Positions 26,078 to 34,347 of a stretch of 64,000 nt of DNA are shown one piece after another. Every line of letters begins with the position of its first letter. Within the stretch, counting starts at the first letter, position 1. A model generated the notes under the pieces. It was not told where the DNA came from and made no database searches. It worked only from the letters and a program-made list of their open reading frames with translations. The stretch is taken from positions 1-64,000 of the forward strand of contig NZ_CADIKB010000022.1 of NCBI RefSeq assembly GCF_902859825.1. The letters are read 5' to 3'. This DNA is from Paraburkholderia phenoliruptrix (lineage in GTDB: Bacteria > Pseudomonadota > Gammaproteobacteria > Burkholderiales > Burkholderiaceae). The translations under genes were made by a program, and so were the position numbers.

Positions 26078-26950
26078 ATGAAACCTTCCAGCGGCCGCGC
26101 GCGCAGCGCTGCGACCCTCGGCGCGACGGCGCCTGGTGCCCCGTTTAGTGCCACGTTTGCAGGCACGTTTGCAGCGTTGTCCGGTGCCTCGCGTGCCACC
26201 TCGACGCGCGACGTCCCGCAAGGCGCTCGCGGCAACATGGCACGCAGCTTCGCGCGCGCGTTCACGCTGCGTGTCACGGTGGCCCTCGCACTCGGCATGC
26301 TGCCGGGCGCCGCCGCCTTCGCGCAGAAAACGCCCACCATGCCGCAAGGTCCGGCCGTGCGCGACAACACGCCGGAAATCGACGCGTCCATCGCGCAGAA
26401 AGACTGGCAGGCCTCGCTGACGCAACTCGATGCGCGCATCGCGTCGAATCCGCGCGACGCCCAGGCCAAATTCAAACGCGCCACCGTGCTCGCGCACCTC
26501 AATCGCGACGACGAAGCGATCACCGCCTTCACCGAACTCACGCAGCTGTACCCCGAGCTGCCCGAGCCGTACAACAATCTCGCAGCGCTGTACGCGAAGC
26601 ATGGCCGCTACGTCGAAGCACGCACCGCGCTCGAAACGGCGACCAAGGTCAATCCGGGCTACGGTCTTGCTTTTGAGAACCTCGGCGACCTGTATCTGCG
26701 CATGGCCAACGAAGCGTACCGGCGCGCGCAAAGCCTCGGCAAGACCAGTGCCACGACTGCGCAGCGCTTGGCCGACATTCAGAAAATCGTGTCGCCGCCC
26801 ACGTCGGTCAAAGCGCCTAAACGGGCCGCTGCAGCGCCGGCCAACGCCACGGCCGGCGCCACCGCGGACATGACGCAAACGCCGAACTTCCAGTACGGCG
26901 GCGCACCCGGCTCGCTCGCCATGCCGCCTTACATGGCGCCCTCGCACTAA
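26078..26950 (+). CDS. Exported TPR-repeat protein
   Basis: The mature protein contains two to three tetratricopeptide repeats (ASLTQLDARIASNPRDAQAK, EAITAFTELTQLYPELPEPY, EARTALETATKVNPGYGLAF), implying a protein-binding scaffold, probably periplasmic. The C-terminus is Ala/Pro/Thr-rich and likely disordered. The start is uncertain: ATG at 26078 follows a possible -10 (TATAAC, 26055-26060), but places 53 low-complexity residues before a normal signal peptide, whereas ATG at 26237 begins MARSFARAFTLRVTVALALG directly and gives a clean signal peptide ending in AAAFA. Neither has a strong ribosome site. It is followed after 48 bases by ppiA, with which it may form an operon. Specific function is unknown. 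Confidence 0.8.
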   Translation: MKPSSGRARSAATLGATAPGAPFSATFAGTFAALSGASRATSTRDVPQGARGNMARSFARAFTLRVTVALALGMLPGAAAFAQKTPTMPQGPAVRDNTPEIDASIAQKDWQASLTQLDARIASNPRDAQAKFKRATVLAHLNRDDEAITAFTELTQLYPELPEPYNNLAALYAKHGRYVEARTALETATKVNPGYGLAFENLGDLYLRMANEAYRRAQSLGKTSATTAQRLADIQKIVSPPTSVKAPKRAAAAPANATAGATADMTQTPNFQYGGAPGSLAMPPYMAPSH

Positions 26951-26998
26951 CGCCGCCGAACTCGCGGTCACACGTTTTTTCCAACCCTGAGGATCTTC

Positions 26999-27583
26999 AT
27001 GAAATGGTTGATGTTGGCGCTCGGCAGCGCCGCCCTGATCGCAAACGCCCCCGCGTTTGCCCAGTCCGGTTCGCAAGCCGCGCATCCGTCCGTCCTCCTC
27101 AAGACGTCGGAAGGCGATATTCGCGTCGAGTTGTATCCTGAGAAAGCGCCGAAAACCGTTGCGAACTTTCTCGACTATGTGAAGTCCGGTCAGTACAGCG
27201 GCACGATCTTTCATCGCGTGATTCGCGGCTTCATGATTCAGGGCGGCGGCTACACGCAGAGCTTCGCGGAGAAGCCCACGCGCGCGCCGATTCCGCTCGA
27301 AAGCCGCAACGGTCTGAAGAACACGGCGGGCACGCTCGCCATGGCGCGCACCAGCGACCCGAATTCGGCCACCGCGCAGTTCTTCATCAACACCGTGGAC
27401 AACGCCGGCCTCGATTATCCGAACCCGGACGGCAACGGCTACGCCGTGTTCGGCAAGGTCACGAGCGGCATGGACGTGGTGAAGAAGATCGAAGCCACGC
27501 CGACCACCACGCGCGGGCCGATGGGCGACGTGCCGCAAAAGCCGATCGTGATCGAATCGGCCACGGTCGTCGGCAGCAAGTGA
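26999..27583 (+). CDS. ppiA: Periplasmic cyclophilin-type peptidyl-prolyl isomerase
   Basis: Cyclophilins speed cis-trans isomerisation of proline peptide bonds during folding. The 194-residue protein carries an N-terminal signal peptide (MKWLMLALGSAALIANAPAFA) and so acts in the periplasm, unlike the next gene. The catalytic and binding residues are in place: FHRVIRGFMIQGGGYTQ (Arg, Phe, Met, Gln), LAMARTSDPNSATAQFFINT and YAVFGKVTSGMDVV. Proteins of this class are usually 180-195 residues when exported. It is followed 190 bases later by the cytoplasmic paralogue ppiB, apparently a tandem duplication with divergence of targeting. Confidence 0.93.
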   Translation: MKWLMLALGSAALIANAPAFAQSGSQAAHPSVLLKTSEGDIRVELYPEKAPKTVANFLDYVKSGQYSGTIFHRVIRGFMIQGGGYTQSFAEKPTRAPIPLESRNGLKNTAGTLAMARTSDPNSATAQFFINTVDNAGLDYPNPDGNGYAVFGKVTSGMDVVKKIEATPTTTRGPMGDVPQKPIVIESATVVGSK

Positions 27584-27773
27584 TGCGTAAGCAACGGCAG
27601 TCAACAACGCAGTAACTAGCGCAACAGGTCACGCAAGGATAGACGCGTCGAACTCGCGCCACCGCGCGGCCCGCCGTCAATGCATGACAAGCATCGAAGC
27701 GCAGCAGGTTCGAAAAGCGCACGACGGCGCGCCGCGTCCTCTCCACCCAACCCGTTCATCAAAGGATTCCATC

Positions 27774-28268
27774 ATGGTTGAACTGCATACGAACCACGGC
27801 GTCATCAAACTCGAACTGGACGCCGAGAAAGCGCCGAAGTCGGTTGAGAACTTCCTCAACTACGTGAAGGCCGGCCACTACGACAACACGGTGTTTCACC
27901 GCGTGATCGACGGCTTCATGATCCAGGGCGGCGGCTTCGAACCGGGCATGAAGCAGAAGCCGACGGCCGAGCCGATCAACAACGAAGCGAACAACGGCCT
28001 GAAGAACGTGAACGGCTCGATCGCGATGGCTCGCACGAACGACCCGCATTCGGCCACCGCGCAATTCTTCATCAACGTGAACGACAACGACTTCCTGAAC
28101 CACTCGTCGCCCACGCCGCAAGGCTGGGGCTATGCGGTGTTCGGCAAGGTGGTCGAAGGCATGGACATCGTCGAGAAAATCAAGAAGGTCAAGACGGGTT
28201 CGAAGGGCTTTCATCAGGACGTGCCGGTCGACGACGTCGTGATCGAAAAGGCCGTGATCGTCGACTGA
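27774..28268 (+). CDS. ppiB: Cytoplasmic cyclophilin-type peptidyl-prolyl isomerase
   Basis: This 164-residue cyclophilin has no signal peptide and is expected in the cytoplasm, where it assists folding of proline-limited proteins. It starts at ATG 27774 with AAGGA upstream and opens MVELHTNHGVIKLELD. The active-site segments FHRVIDGFMIQGGGFEPGM, SIAMARTNDPHSATAQFFIN and WGYAVFGKVVEGMDIVEKI are intact. It is about 60 percent identical by eye to the preceding ppiA. It is followed 46 bases later by lpxH on the same strand; the ppiB-lpxH pairing is common in beta- and gammaproteobacteria. Confidence 0.95.
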   Translation: MVELHTNHGVIKLELDAEKAPKSVENFLNYVKAGHYDNTVFHRVIDGFMIQGGGFEPGMKQKPTAEPINNEANNGLKNVNGSIAMARTNDPHSATAQFFINVNDNDFLNHSSPTPQGWGYAVFGKVVEGMDIVEKIKKVKTGSKGFHQDVPVDDVVIEKAVIVD

Positions 28269-28314
28269 TCGCGCACGCGCCTCGACTGGAAAAACTGAAA
28301 GACAGGCACCTTCA

Positions 28315-29112
28315 ATGCTGCAAGAAACGCCGCTGCGAAGCGTCGCCGCGGGCGTGCCTGGCGAGGGCCGACGCCCGCACGCCGCACGCCCGTTCCTGTT
28401 CCTCTCCGACATTCATTTGAGCGAGGCGATCCCGCATACGGTCGCCGCGTTCGAACACTTCATTCGCGTCACCGCCGATCAGGCGGATTCGGTTTTCATT
28501 CTCGGCGATCTGTTCGAGTACTGGATCGGCGACGACATGCTCGGCGAGCCGTTCGCCGCGCGTATGGCGGCGCTGCTGCACACGCTCGCCGAGCGCGGCA
28601 TCGCGCTCTACATCATGCACGGCAACCGCGATTTTCTGCTGGGCAAGCGCTTCATGAAAGCGGCCGGCGCGATCTGGCTGCCGGATCCCATCGCGATCAC
28701 CGCATTCGGCACGCGCATCGCGCTCGCGCACGGCGACCGCTTGTGCACGGCGGACCGCGGTTATCAGATCTTCCGGCGATTCGCGCGCAATCGTCTCGCG
28801 CAGATGCTGTTTCTCGCGTCGCCCTTTTCGTGGCGTCAGGCGCTCGCGGAAAACATGCGGGCCAAGAGCGAGGATGGCCGCATGCGCCCCGTTTCGCTGA
28901 AGTACGACGTGACGCCGAAAGGCGTCGCCCGATTATTCAAGTGGTCGAAAGCCGCCACGATGATCCACGGGCACACGCACCGCCCCGCGCGTCACCGGGA
29001 ACCGGGCGGCATACGCTGGGTGCTGCCCGATTGGGATCTCGATCACGGTGAACGGCGCGGCGGCTATCTGCGCATCGACTCTGAAGGAATCCGAGCGTTA
29101 CCGCTCGATTGA
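28315..29112 (+). CDS. lpxH: UDP-2,3-diacylglucosamine diphosphatase
   Basis: LpxH hydrolyses UDP-2,3-diacylglucosamine to lipid X and UMP in lipid A synthesis, peripherally at the inner membrane. The 265-residue calcineurin-like enzyme has all metal-binding motifs in order: SDIHLSEA near 31, GDLFEYWIGDDM near 64, HGNRDFLLGKRF near 102, AHGDRLCTAD near 140 and IHGHTHRPARH near 219. A 25-residue N-terminal extension precedes the usual start; the next likely start is not obvious, so the ATG at 28315 is kept. It follows ppiB closely and converges on cysE. Confidence 0.94.
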   Translation: MLQETPLRSVAAGVPGEGRRPHAARPFLFLSDIHLSEAIPHTVAAFEHFIRVTADQADSVFILGDLFEYWIGDDMLGEPFAARMAALLHTLAERGIALYIMHGNRDFLLGKRFMKAAGAIWLPDPIAITAFGTRIALAHGDRLCTADRGYQIFRRFARNRLAQMLFLASPFSWRQALAENMRAKSEDGRMRPVSLKYDVTPKGVARLFKWSKAATMIHGHTHRPARHREPGGIRWVLPDWDLDHGERRGGYLRIDSEGIRALPLD

Positions 29113-29274
29113 GCTAAAGGATAGGGCCAACTACGGCGCGAGCCACACGAGTCACGCGAGCTACACCAGCCGGCGCGAGCACGACACGACGGCGACTGGC
29201 AGCGCGGCCCGTTGCGCCCCACCGCTTCCCCGCGCCACGCATGGCGAGCACGGCGCACGCGCCGCTTCACGCAT

Positions 29275-30177
29275 TCAACGCGCCGCCACGGCCCCGTCCA
29301 CCTTGCCTGCGATCGCTGCAGACAGGCGGCGCAAATCGAGCAACGCCGCGTCGGCGCCTTGCAGCCCTTCGAGACTCGTGCCGAGATGCTCGAGCGCCAT
29401 GACGATTTCATCGATGCGCTTGGCCTGCGTCGCCGCGTGATCGATCAGCCCGTGAATGGCGAGCGACACGGGATCGTCTGCATTCGGCGTAATGCCGTAT
29501 GCGCAGAAGACGCTGCGCTCGCCCGCAAGCTTGCTGGCTTCGCTCTCCCGCGCTCCATGGTTTGCAGCAGCGCGCTCGGCAGTTGCGACGTCCAGAGCGA
29601 CACTTGCGCGGCCGTTGGCAACCGCGGCCTTCGCCGCGACGGATGCTGCAGCGCCCGAAGCCGCCGGCACGATGATCCGAGCCGGATTGCCGACCGCCGT
29701 GCCGCCGGCCGGCACGGGCTTCGTCACGACTGCATTCGAGCCGATCTTCGCATCCGCGCCGACCGTGAACCCGCCGAGCACTTTCGCGCCCGCGCCGACG
29801 ATCACGCCGCGCTCGAGCGTCGGATGCCGTTTCGCGCCGCGCGTGAGCGACGTGCCGCCGAGCGTGACGCCCTGGTAGATCGTGCAATCGTCGCCGATCT
29901 GCGCGGTCTCGCCGATCACGACGCCCATGCCGTGATCGATGAACACGCGGCGCCCCACCGTCGCGCCCGGATGTATTTCGATGCCGGTCATGAAGCGCGC
30001 CATCTGCGAAACGAAGCGCGCGAGCCAGCGGCGCCGCGCCTGCCAGCATGCATGCGCGAACCGGTGCAGCACCAACGCGTGCAAGCCCGGATAACACGTG
30101 AGCACTTCCCAGGCACTGCGGGCGGCGGGATCGCGCTCGCGGATCGTGGCAATGTCTTCGCGAAGTCTCGTGAACAT
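29275..30177 (-). CDS. cysE: Serine O-acetyltransferase
   Basis: CysE acetylates serine with acetyl-CoA to give O-acetylserine, the acceptor for sulfide in cysteine synthesis. The 300-residue product has a helical N-terminus (MFTRLREDIATIRERDPAAR) and a left-handed beta-helix of hexapeptide repeats with the family block IDHGMGVVIGETAQIGDD near 75, the catalytic His-Asp dyad region, and IYQGVTLGGTSLTRGAKRHP near 94. Residues after about 175 are an added tail of some 125 residues: an Ala-rich linker and a helical end (IDHAATQAKRIDEIVMALEH). That tail is not part of the usual fold and its role is unknown. The open frame extends 50 codons upstream without similarity. Confidence 0.92.
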   Translation of the reverse strand: MFTRLREDIATIRERDPAARSAWEVLTCYPGLHALVLHRFAHACWQARRRWLARFVSQMARFMTGIEIHPGATVGRRVFIDHGMGVVIGETAQIGDDCTIYQGVTLGGTSLTRGAKRHPTLERGVIVGAGAKVLGGFTVGADAKIGSNAVVTKPVPAGGTAVGNPARIIVPAASGAAASVAAKAAVANGRASVALDVATAERAAANHGARESEASKLAGERSVFCAYGITPNADDPVSLAIHGLIDHAATQAKRIDEIVMALEHLGTSLEGLQGADAALLDLRRLSAAIAGKVDGAVAAR

Positions 30178-30413
30178 GGCAGGGACTATGAGATGTGGGG
30201 AAAAGCCGCATGCGGGAAGGCCATGCGCGCGTGCAAGGCTGCCGTATAGCAGGTCGGCAGCTTTGCTTAGAACGTTTCGAGGATTGTAGGACGGTTCCCG
30301 AAAACCTGCCGGAAGTCCATGTAGCACAAAAGGTCGTCAGGCTAGTCGGCGCCCGCCAGTCCGCCGACAGATGGCCTCGCGACGCGCGGGTATGCGCGCG
30401 ATTGTGCGCGCGG

Positions 30414-31247
30414 TTAGGCCCCGTCGTCCTTGCGGCCGGTCTTCAGCAAGATGTGCTTGGCGATGCCACGCACGATGTTCACCTCCTCGCGCTCGAGCCC
30501 CGAACGCGCGAAGAGCCGGCGCAAGCGCGACATCAGCTTCTTCGGATTCGCGGGATCGAGAAATTCGAGCGCGACGAGCGCGCGCTCGAGATGCGAGAAC
30601 ATGCTTTCGATCTCATCGCTCGCGGCGCGCGGGCCCGACGGCTCGGCCGGCGCCGCCGCCTGGGGCGCAGGGTTTGCCGGCGCATTGGCCTTTGCGCCGC
30701 TCGTCAAATAGATCATGCGCAGCTCGTACGCCAGAACCTGAACCGCCTGGGCGAGATTCAGCGAACTGTAGGCGGGATTGGCCGGAATATGCGCGAGCGC
30801 GCTGCACCGCTCCACGTCTTCGTTCGACAGGCCCGTGCGCTCGTTGCCAAAGACGAGCGCGATTTCGCCGTGCAACGCTTCGTCGCGCGCGAGGCTGGCG
30901 GCCGCGCGCGGCGTCCATTGCGGCGGACCGTATTCGCGTTGCCGCGCGGTGAGCGCGATCGACCAGTGCACGCCGGAGAGCGCATCGGCGAGCGTGGGCA
31001 CGATATGCGCGGAGGCGAGGACGTCGTCGGCGCCGCTTGCCATGGCGATCGCTTCGGGATCGCTCTGCACATGCGGCACGCGCGGCGAAACCAGCACGAG
31101 CCGCGAAAAGCCCATGGTTTTGAGCGCGCGCGCCGCGGCTCCGACGTTGCCCGGATGGCTCGGCTCGACGAGTACGAAGCGCGTCGAGGTGAAGCCGCCG
31201 CGCAAGTCCGCCACGGCGGGATCGGAAGAATGGTGGGTGTGGTCCAC
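30414..31247 (-). CDS. trmJ: tRNA (cytidine/uridine-2'-O-)-methyltransferase TrmJ
   Basis: TrmJ methylates the ribose of nucleotide 32 in the anticodon loop of several tRNAs. The 277-residue SPOUT enzyme shows the three family motifs: FVLVEPSHPGNVGAAARALK near 24, EIALVFGNERTGLSNEDVER near 127 and YSSLNLAQAVQVLAYELRMI near 158, which forms the trefoil-knot cofactor site. The segment after about 180 is Ala/Pro-rich, followed by a short helical C-terminal domain (LERALVALEFLDPANPKKLM) as in TrmJ. The gene is divergent from suhB, another RNA-linked factor, an arrangement seen in this group. Confidence 0.93.
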   Translation of the reverse strand: MDHTHHSSDPAVADLRGGFTSTRFVLVEPSHPGNVGAAARALKTMGFSRLVLVSPRVPHVQSDPEAIAMASGADDVLASAHIVPTLADALSGVHWSIALTARQREYGPPQWTPRAAASLARDEALHGEIALVFGNERTGLSNEDVERCSALAHIPANPAYSSLNLAQAVQVLAYELRMIYLTSGAKANAPANPAPQAAAPAEPSGPRAASDEIESMFSHLERALVALEFLDPANPKKLMSRLRRLFARSGLEREEVNIVRGIAKHILLKTGRKDDGA

Positions 31248-31688
31248 GGGGAAAGCTCTGCAAGTCGGAGAACGCGTATGGTAGCGCCAACGCGCGAAGC
31301 CGCCGAACTGCGCGCGGTTTTACGCAGATGCGGTGGCACATAAGTGGGCACGAAGAGACGCGCCCGCAGGCGCATGCAAAACCTCAACAGACGCCCTGCC
31401 CGGCCCAAACGCTGCCGCGCCCCGCGGACTCGGGTAAAATAGCGCAATTCGCGTCCGGCCCGCGCCGCACTGCCCTGCACTCCGAGCCCGTTCGGTGCCA
31501 TGCAGGCAATGAGGCCAGGCCGGGCGCCTCGTTCTTATTCAATTCGTCTCCGTTGGCGGAATGCGCGCCGGTCCCGTACCGGGCGAGCGTTCCGTGCTGT
31601 TTCCGCGCCTCACCGAGGGCGCCCATCAGCGCGCGTCGCGCTCATTTACCGGCAAGCAGCCGTGCTGCCCCGGCACAAGGATCAGTCC
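31248..31688. promoter_or_regulatory. Divergent trmJ-suhB intergenic region (441 bases)
   Basis: No gene is supported here. TAAAAT at 31435-31440 is a good -10 candidate for suhB, with only a weak -35 (CTGCCG, 31412-31417) 17 bases upstream. This would give a leader of about 240 bases. No equally good leftward promoter for trmJ was found. Short frames in the stretch lack ribosome sites. Confidence 0.45.
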
Positions 31689-32492
31689 ATGCATCCCATG
31701 CTCAATATCGCTGTGAAGGCCGCGCGCCGCGCAGCCCAGATCATCAACCGCGCTTCGCTCGACCTCGATCTGATTCAGGTCAGCAAGAAACAGCACAACG
31801 ACTTCGTCACGGAGATCGACAAAGCGTCTGAAGCGGCCATCATCGACACGCTGAAGACCGCCTATCCCGACCACGCGATCCTCGCCGAAGAGTCCGGCAA
31901 ATCGGACAACGAGTCCGAGTACCAGTGGATCATCGATCCGCTCGACGGCACGACCAACTTTATTCACGGTTTTCCGTATTACTGCGTATCGATCGCGCTG
32001 GCGCACAAAGGCGTCGTGACGCAGGCCGTGGTGTACGACCCGACCCGCAACGACCTCTACACGGCTTCGCGCGGCCGCGGCGCGTTCCTGAACGATCGCC
32101 GCATTCGCGTCGCGAAGCGCGACCGTCTCGCCGACGGCCTGATCGGCACCGGCTTTCCGTTCCGCGAGACGGACGGCCTGGAAGCCTACGGCCGCCAGTT
32201 CGCCGAAATGACGCAAGCCTGCGCCGGCCTGCGCCGCCCGGGCGCCGCCGCGCTGGATCTGGCCAATGTGGCCGCCGGCCGCATGGACGGCTTCTTCGAG
32301 CAGGGCCTGAACCCGTGGGACGTCGCCGCGGGCAGCCTGCTGATCACGGAAGCCGGCGGTCTCGTCGGCAACTACACCGGCGACTCGGACTTCCTGCACG
32401 TCGGCGAAGTGGTCGCCGGCAATCCGAAAATCTACGCGCAGATGGTGCCGATCCTCTCGCGTTACAGCCGCACGCGTCAGCAAGCGGCTTGA
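31689..32492 (+). CDS. suhB: Inositol-1-monophosphatase family protein SuhB
   Basis: SuhB is an inositol monophosphatase that also joins the ribosomal RNA antitermination complex in proteobacteria. The 267-residue product starts at ATG 31689 with AAGGA upstream and opens MHPMLNIAVKAARRAAQIIN. The metal-binding site is intact: ILAEESGKSDNESE near 61, WIIDPLDGTTNFIHGFPYYC near 80, and NPWDVAAGSLLITEAGG near 208. The length is normal. The open frame extends 63 codons upstream but without a ribosome site or similarity. A terminator with a TTCG loop lies about 180 bases downstream. Confidence 0.95.
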   Translation: MHPMLNIAVKAARRAAQIINRASLDLDLIQVSKKQHNDFVTEIDKASEAAIIDTLKTAYPDHAILAEESGKSDNESEYQWIIDPLDGTTNFIHGFPYYCVSIALAHKGVVTQAVVYDPTRNDLYTASRGRGAFLNDRRIRVAKRDRLADGLIGTGFPFRETDGLEAYGRQFAEMTQACAGLRRPGAAALDLANVAAGRMDGFFEQGLNPWDVAAGSLLITEAGGLVGNYTGDSDFLHVGEVVAGNPKIYAQMVPILSRYSRTRQQAA

Positions 32493-32876
32493 GGGCGTGC
32501 GGCGTGCCGTCGGAGTCGTAGCCGGAGCTTGTCCGGCGCGCGCCGCGGTCTTCCCCTGGCGCATGAGTCTGATGGCACGCGCGTCGGCGGGCATACTGCC
32601 CCCGAAGGCGTGCGTCGCCTGCACGCCACCGCGCTCGGCAACGGCGAGCAGAACCGACACATTCGATACAAGCGGCTTCGGCCGCTTTTTCGTTGGCGCG
32701 CCAGCATCATGCGAGCGTTCGTGCTACAAAGCAGGAAGCCGCGCCGGCGCATTCTCTTTGCCGGCTGCATTTCGCGTTCCACGCTGCGCCCGCCTGCATG
32801 CCTTGCGCAAGTCGGCACAGGCGCCGGCCTCTGCGCTCTGCGCACCTCGTCCCGCGCGCAGCTTCCACTCCGCTTC
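32493..32876. other. Intergenic region suhB-lplT (384 bases)
   Basis: The stretch holds the terminator at 32670-32690 and no supported gene. Frames crossing it on either strand are Arg/Cys-rich and show no recognisable sequence. The last 180 bases must contain the lplT promoter, which I could not identify. Confidence 0.5.
32670..32690 (+). terminator. Rho-independent terminator after suhB
   Basis: AAGCGGC (32670-32676), the stable loop TTCG, and GCCGCTT (32681-32687) form a seven-base-pair stem running into a T5 tract (32686-32690). It lies about 180 bases after the suhB stop. Confidence 0.75.
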
Positions 32877-34175
32877 ATGAAAAAAGGCTTCTACACCATC
32901 ATCGCGGCGCAGTTCATTTCGTCGCTCGCGGACAATGCCCTGCTGATCGCCGCCATTGCGTTGCTATCCGTGATCCGTTCCGCCGCCTGGGTCACGCCCT
33001 TGCTGCAGATATTCTTCACGGTCTCGTACGTGCTGCTCGCGCCTTTCGTGGGCGCCTTCGCGGACGCCTTGCAAAAGCGCCATGTGATGTTCATCTCCAA
33101 CGCGCTGAAGGCGAGCGGCTGCATGATGATGATCGCGGGCGTGCATCCGATAATCGCCTACGGCGTGGTCGGCTTCGGCGCGGCCGCGTATTCGCCGGCG
33201 AAATACGGCATTCTCACGGAGCTCCTGCCCGCCGAAAAACTCGTCAAGGCGAATGCGTGGCTGGAATCGGCGACCGTGCTGTCGACGATCGTGGGCACCA
33301 TGGTGGGCGGCGCACTCATCAGCACATTCGCCGACAGGTTCGTCGCGCACGCGCATCTGCCGCTGATCCGCTCGTCGGCCGATCTCGCGATGTTCGCGGT
33401 CATGCTCACCTACGCGATCGCGGCCGCCATCAACATCTTCATTCCCGATACCGGCGCGCGCTATCCGAACCGGCTGTCGGAACCGACGAAGCTCGTCAGC
33501 GACTTCTATCACTGCTTTAACGTGCTATGGGCCGACAAGCTCGCGCAGATCGCGTTATGGGTCACGACGCTCATGTGGGGCGGCGCCGTCACCCTGCAAT
33601 TGCTGGTGTTGAAATGGGCCAACGTGAACCTCGGTCTGTCGCTCTCGAAGGCAGCCGTCATGCAAGGCGTGACCGGCCTCGGCATCGCCGTCGGCGCGGC
33701 TGCCGCAGCGGCGCTGATTCCGCTGCGCCGCTCGCTCAGCGTGCTGCCGGTCGGCATTCTGACCGGCGCAGTGGCGATTGCCATGGCCTTCTACAACAAG
33801 AACCTCTTTCCGGCAGGCGCCGGCCTTCATATCGGTTCCTATGTCGCGCCGGTCTACATCGTGCTCGCTTATCCGCTGATGATCCTGCTTGGCGGCTTGT
33901 CGGGTTTCTTCATCGTGCCGATGAACGCGATTCTTCAGCATCGCGGCGCGACGCTGTTGTCGGCCGGACATTCGATCGCGGTGCAGAATTTCAACCAGAA
34001 TCTCGCCGTGCTGCTGATGCTGGGCGCGTACGCGCTCCTGCTCACGGCGAAGATGCCGGCGCAGTGGATCATCGTCGTGTTCGGCGTGTTCATCACGTTC
34101 ATGATGTGGCTCGCAAAACGGCGCAGCGCGGCGAACGAACGCACCTCCAACATGCATGCGCTTCTGGAGGAATGA
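32877..34175 (+). CDS. lplT: Lysophospholipid transporter LplT (major facilitator family)
   Basis: LplT flips lysophospholipids across the inner membrane so they can be re-acylated. The 432-residue protein begins MKKGFYTIIAAQFISSLADN, the conserved LplT start, and has about twelve hydrophobic segments. Family features include APFVGAFADALQKRHVMFIS in the first cytoplasmic loop and AAYSPAKYGILTELLPAEKL near 103. The start at 32877 was chosen by this N-terminus; the open frame runs further upstream without similarity. In enterobacteria lplT sits with the acyltransferase gene aas; here that partner is absent, and mutS follows 172 bases later. Confidence 0.9.
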   Translation: MKKGFYTIIAAQFISSLADNALLIAAIALLSVIRSAAWVTPLLQIFFTVSYVLLAPFVGAFADALQKRHVMFISNALKASGCMMMIAGVHPIIAYGVVGFGAAAYSPAKYGILTELLPAEKLVKANAWLESATVLSTIVGTMVGGALISTFADRFVAHAHLPLIRSSADLAMFAVMLTYAIAAAINIFIPDTGARYPNRLSEPTKLVSDFYHCFNVLWADKLAQIALWVTTLMWGGAVTLQLLVLKWANVNLGLSLSKAAVMQGVTGLGIAVGAAAAAALIPLRRSLSVLPVGILTGAVAIAMAFYNKNLFPAGAGLHIGSYVAPVYIVLAYPLMILLGGLSGFFIVPMNAILQHRGATLLSAGHSIAVQNFNQNLAVLLMLGAYALLLTAKMPAQWIIVVFGVFITFMMWLAKRRSAANERTSNMHALLEE

Positions 34176-34347
34176 CGGCGGTGAAAGCGCTGCGCAGCGG
34201 CTTCGCCACGGACGCGCGGAGTGCAGCGACGCACGGCGGACGGCGACATGACGGCGCGGCGCGCATTGGCCCTCCGGCCAGGGTCCGCTCACCGCGCCGG
34301 CGGGTTAAACTCACGCCCTGAACAGCTAAAGCAGAAAGACACCGAGG

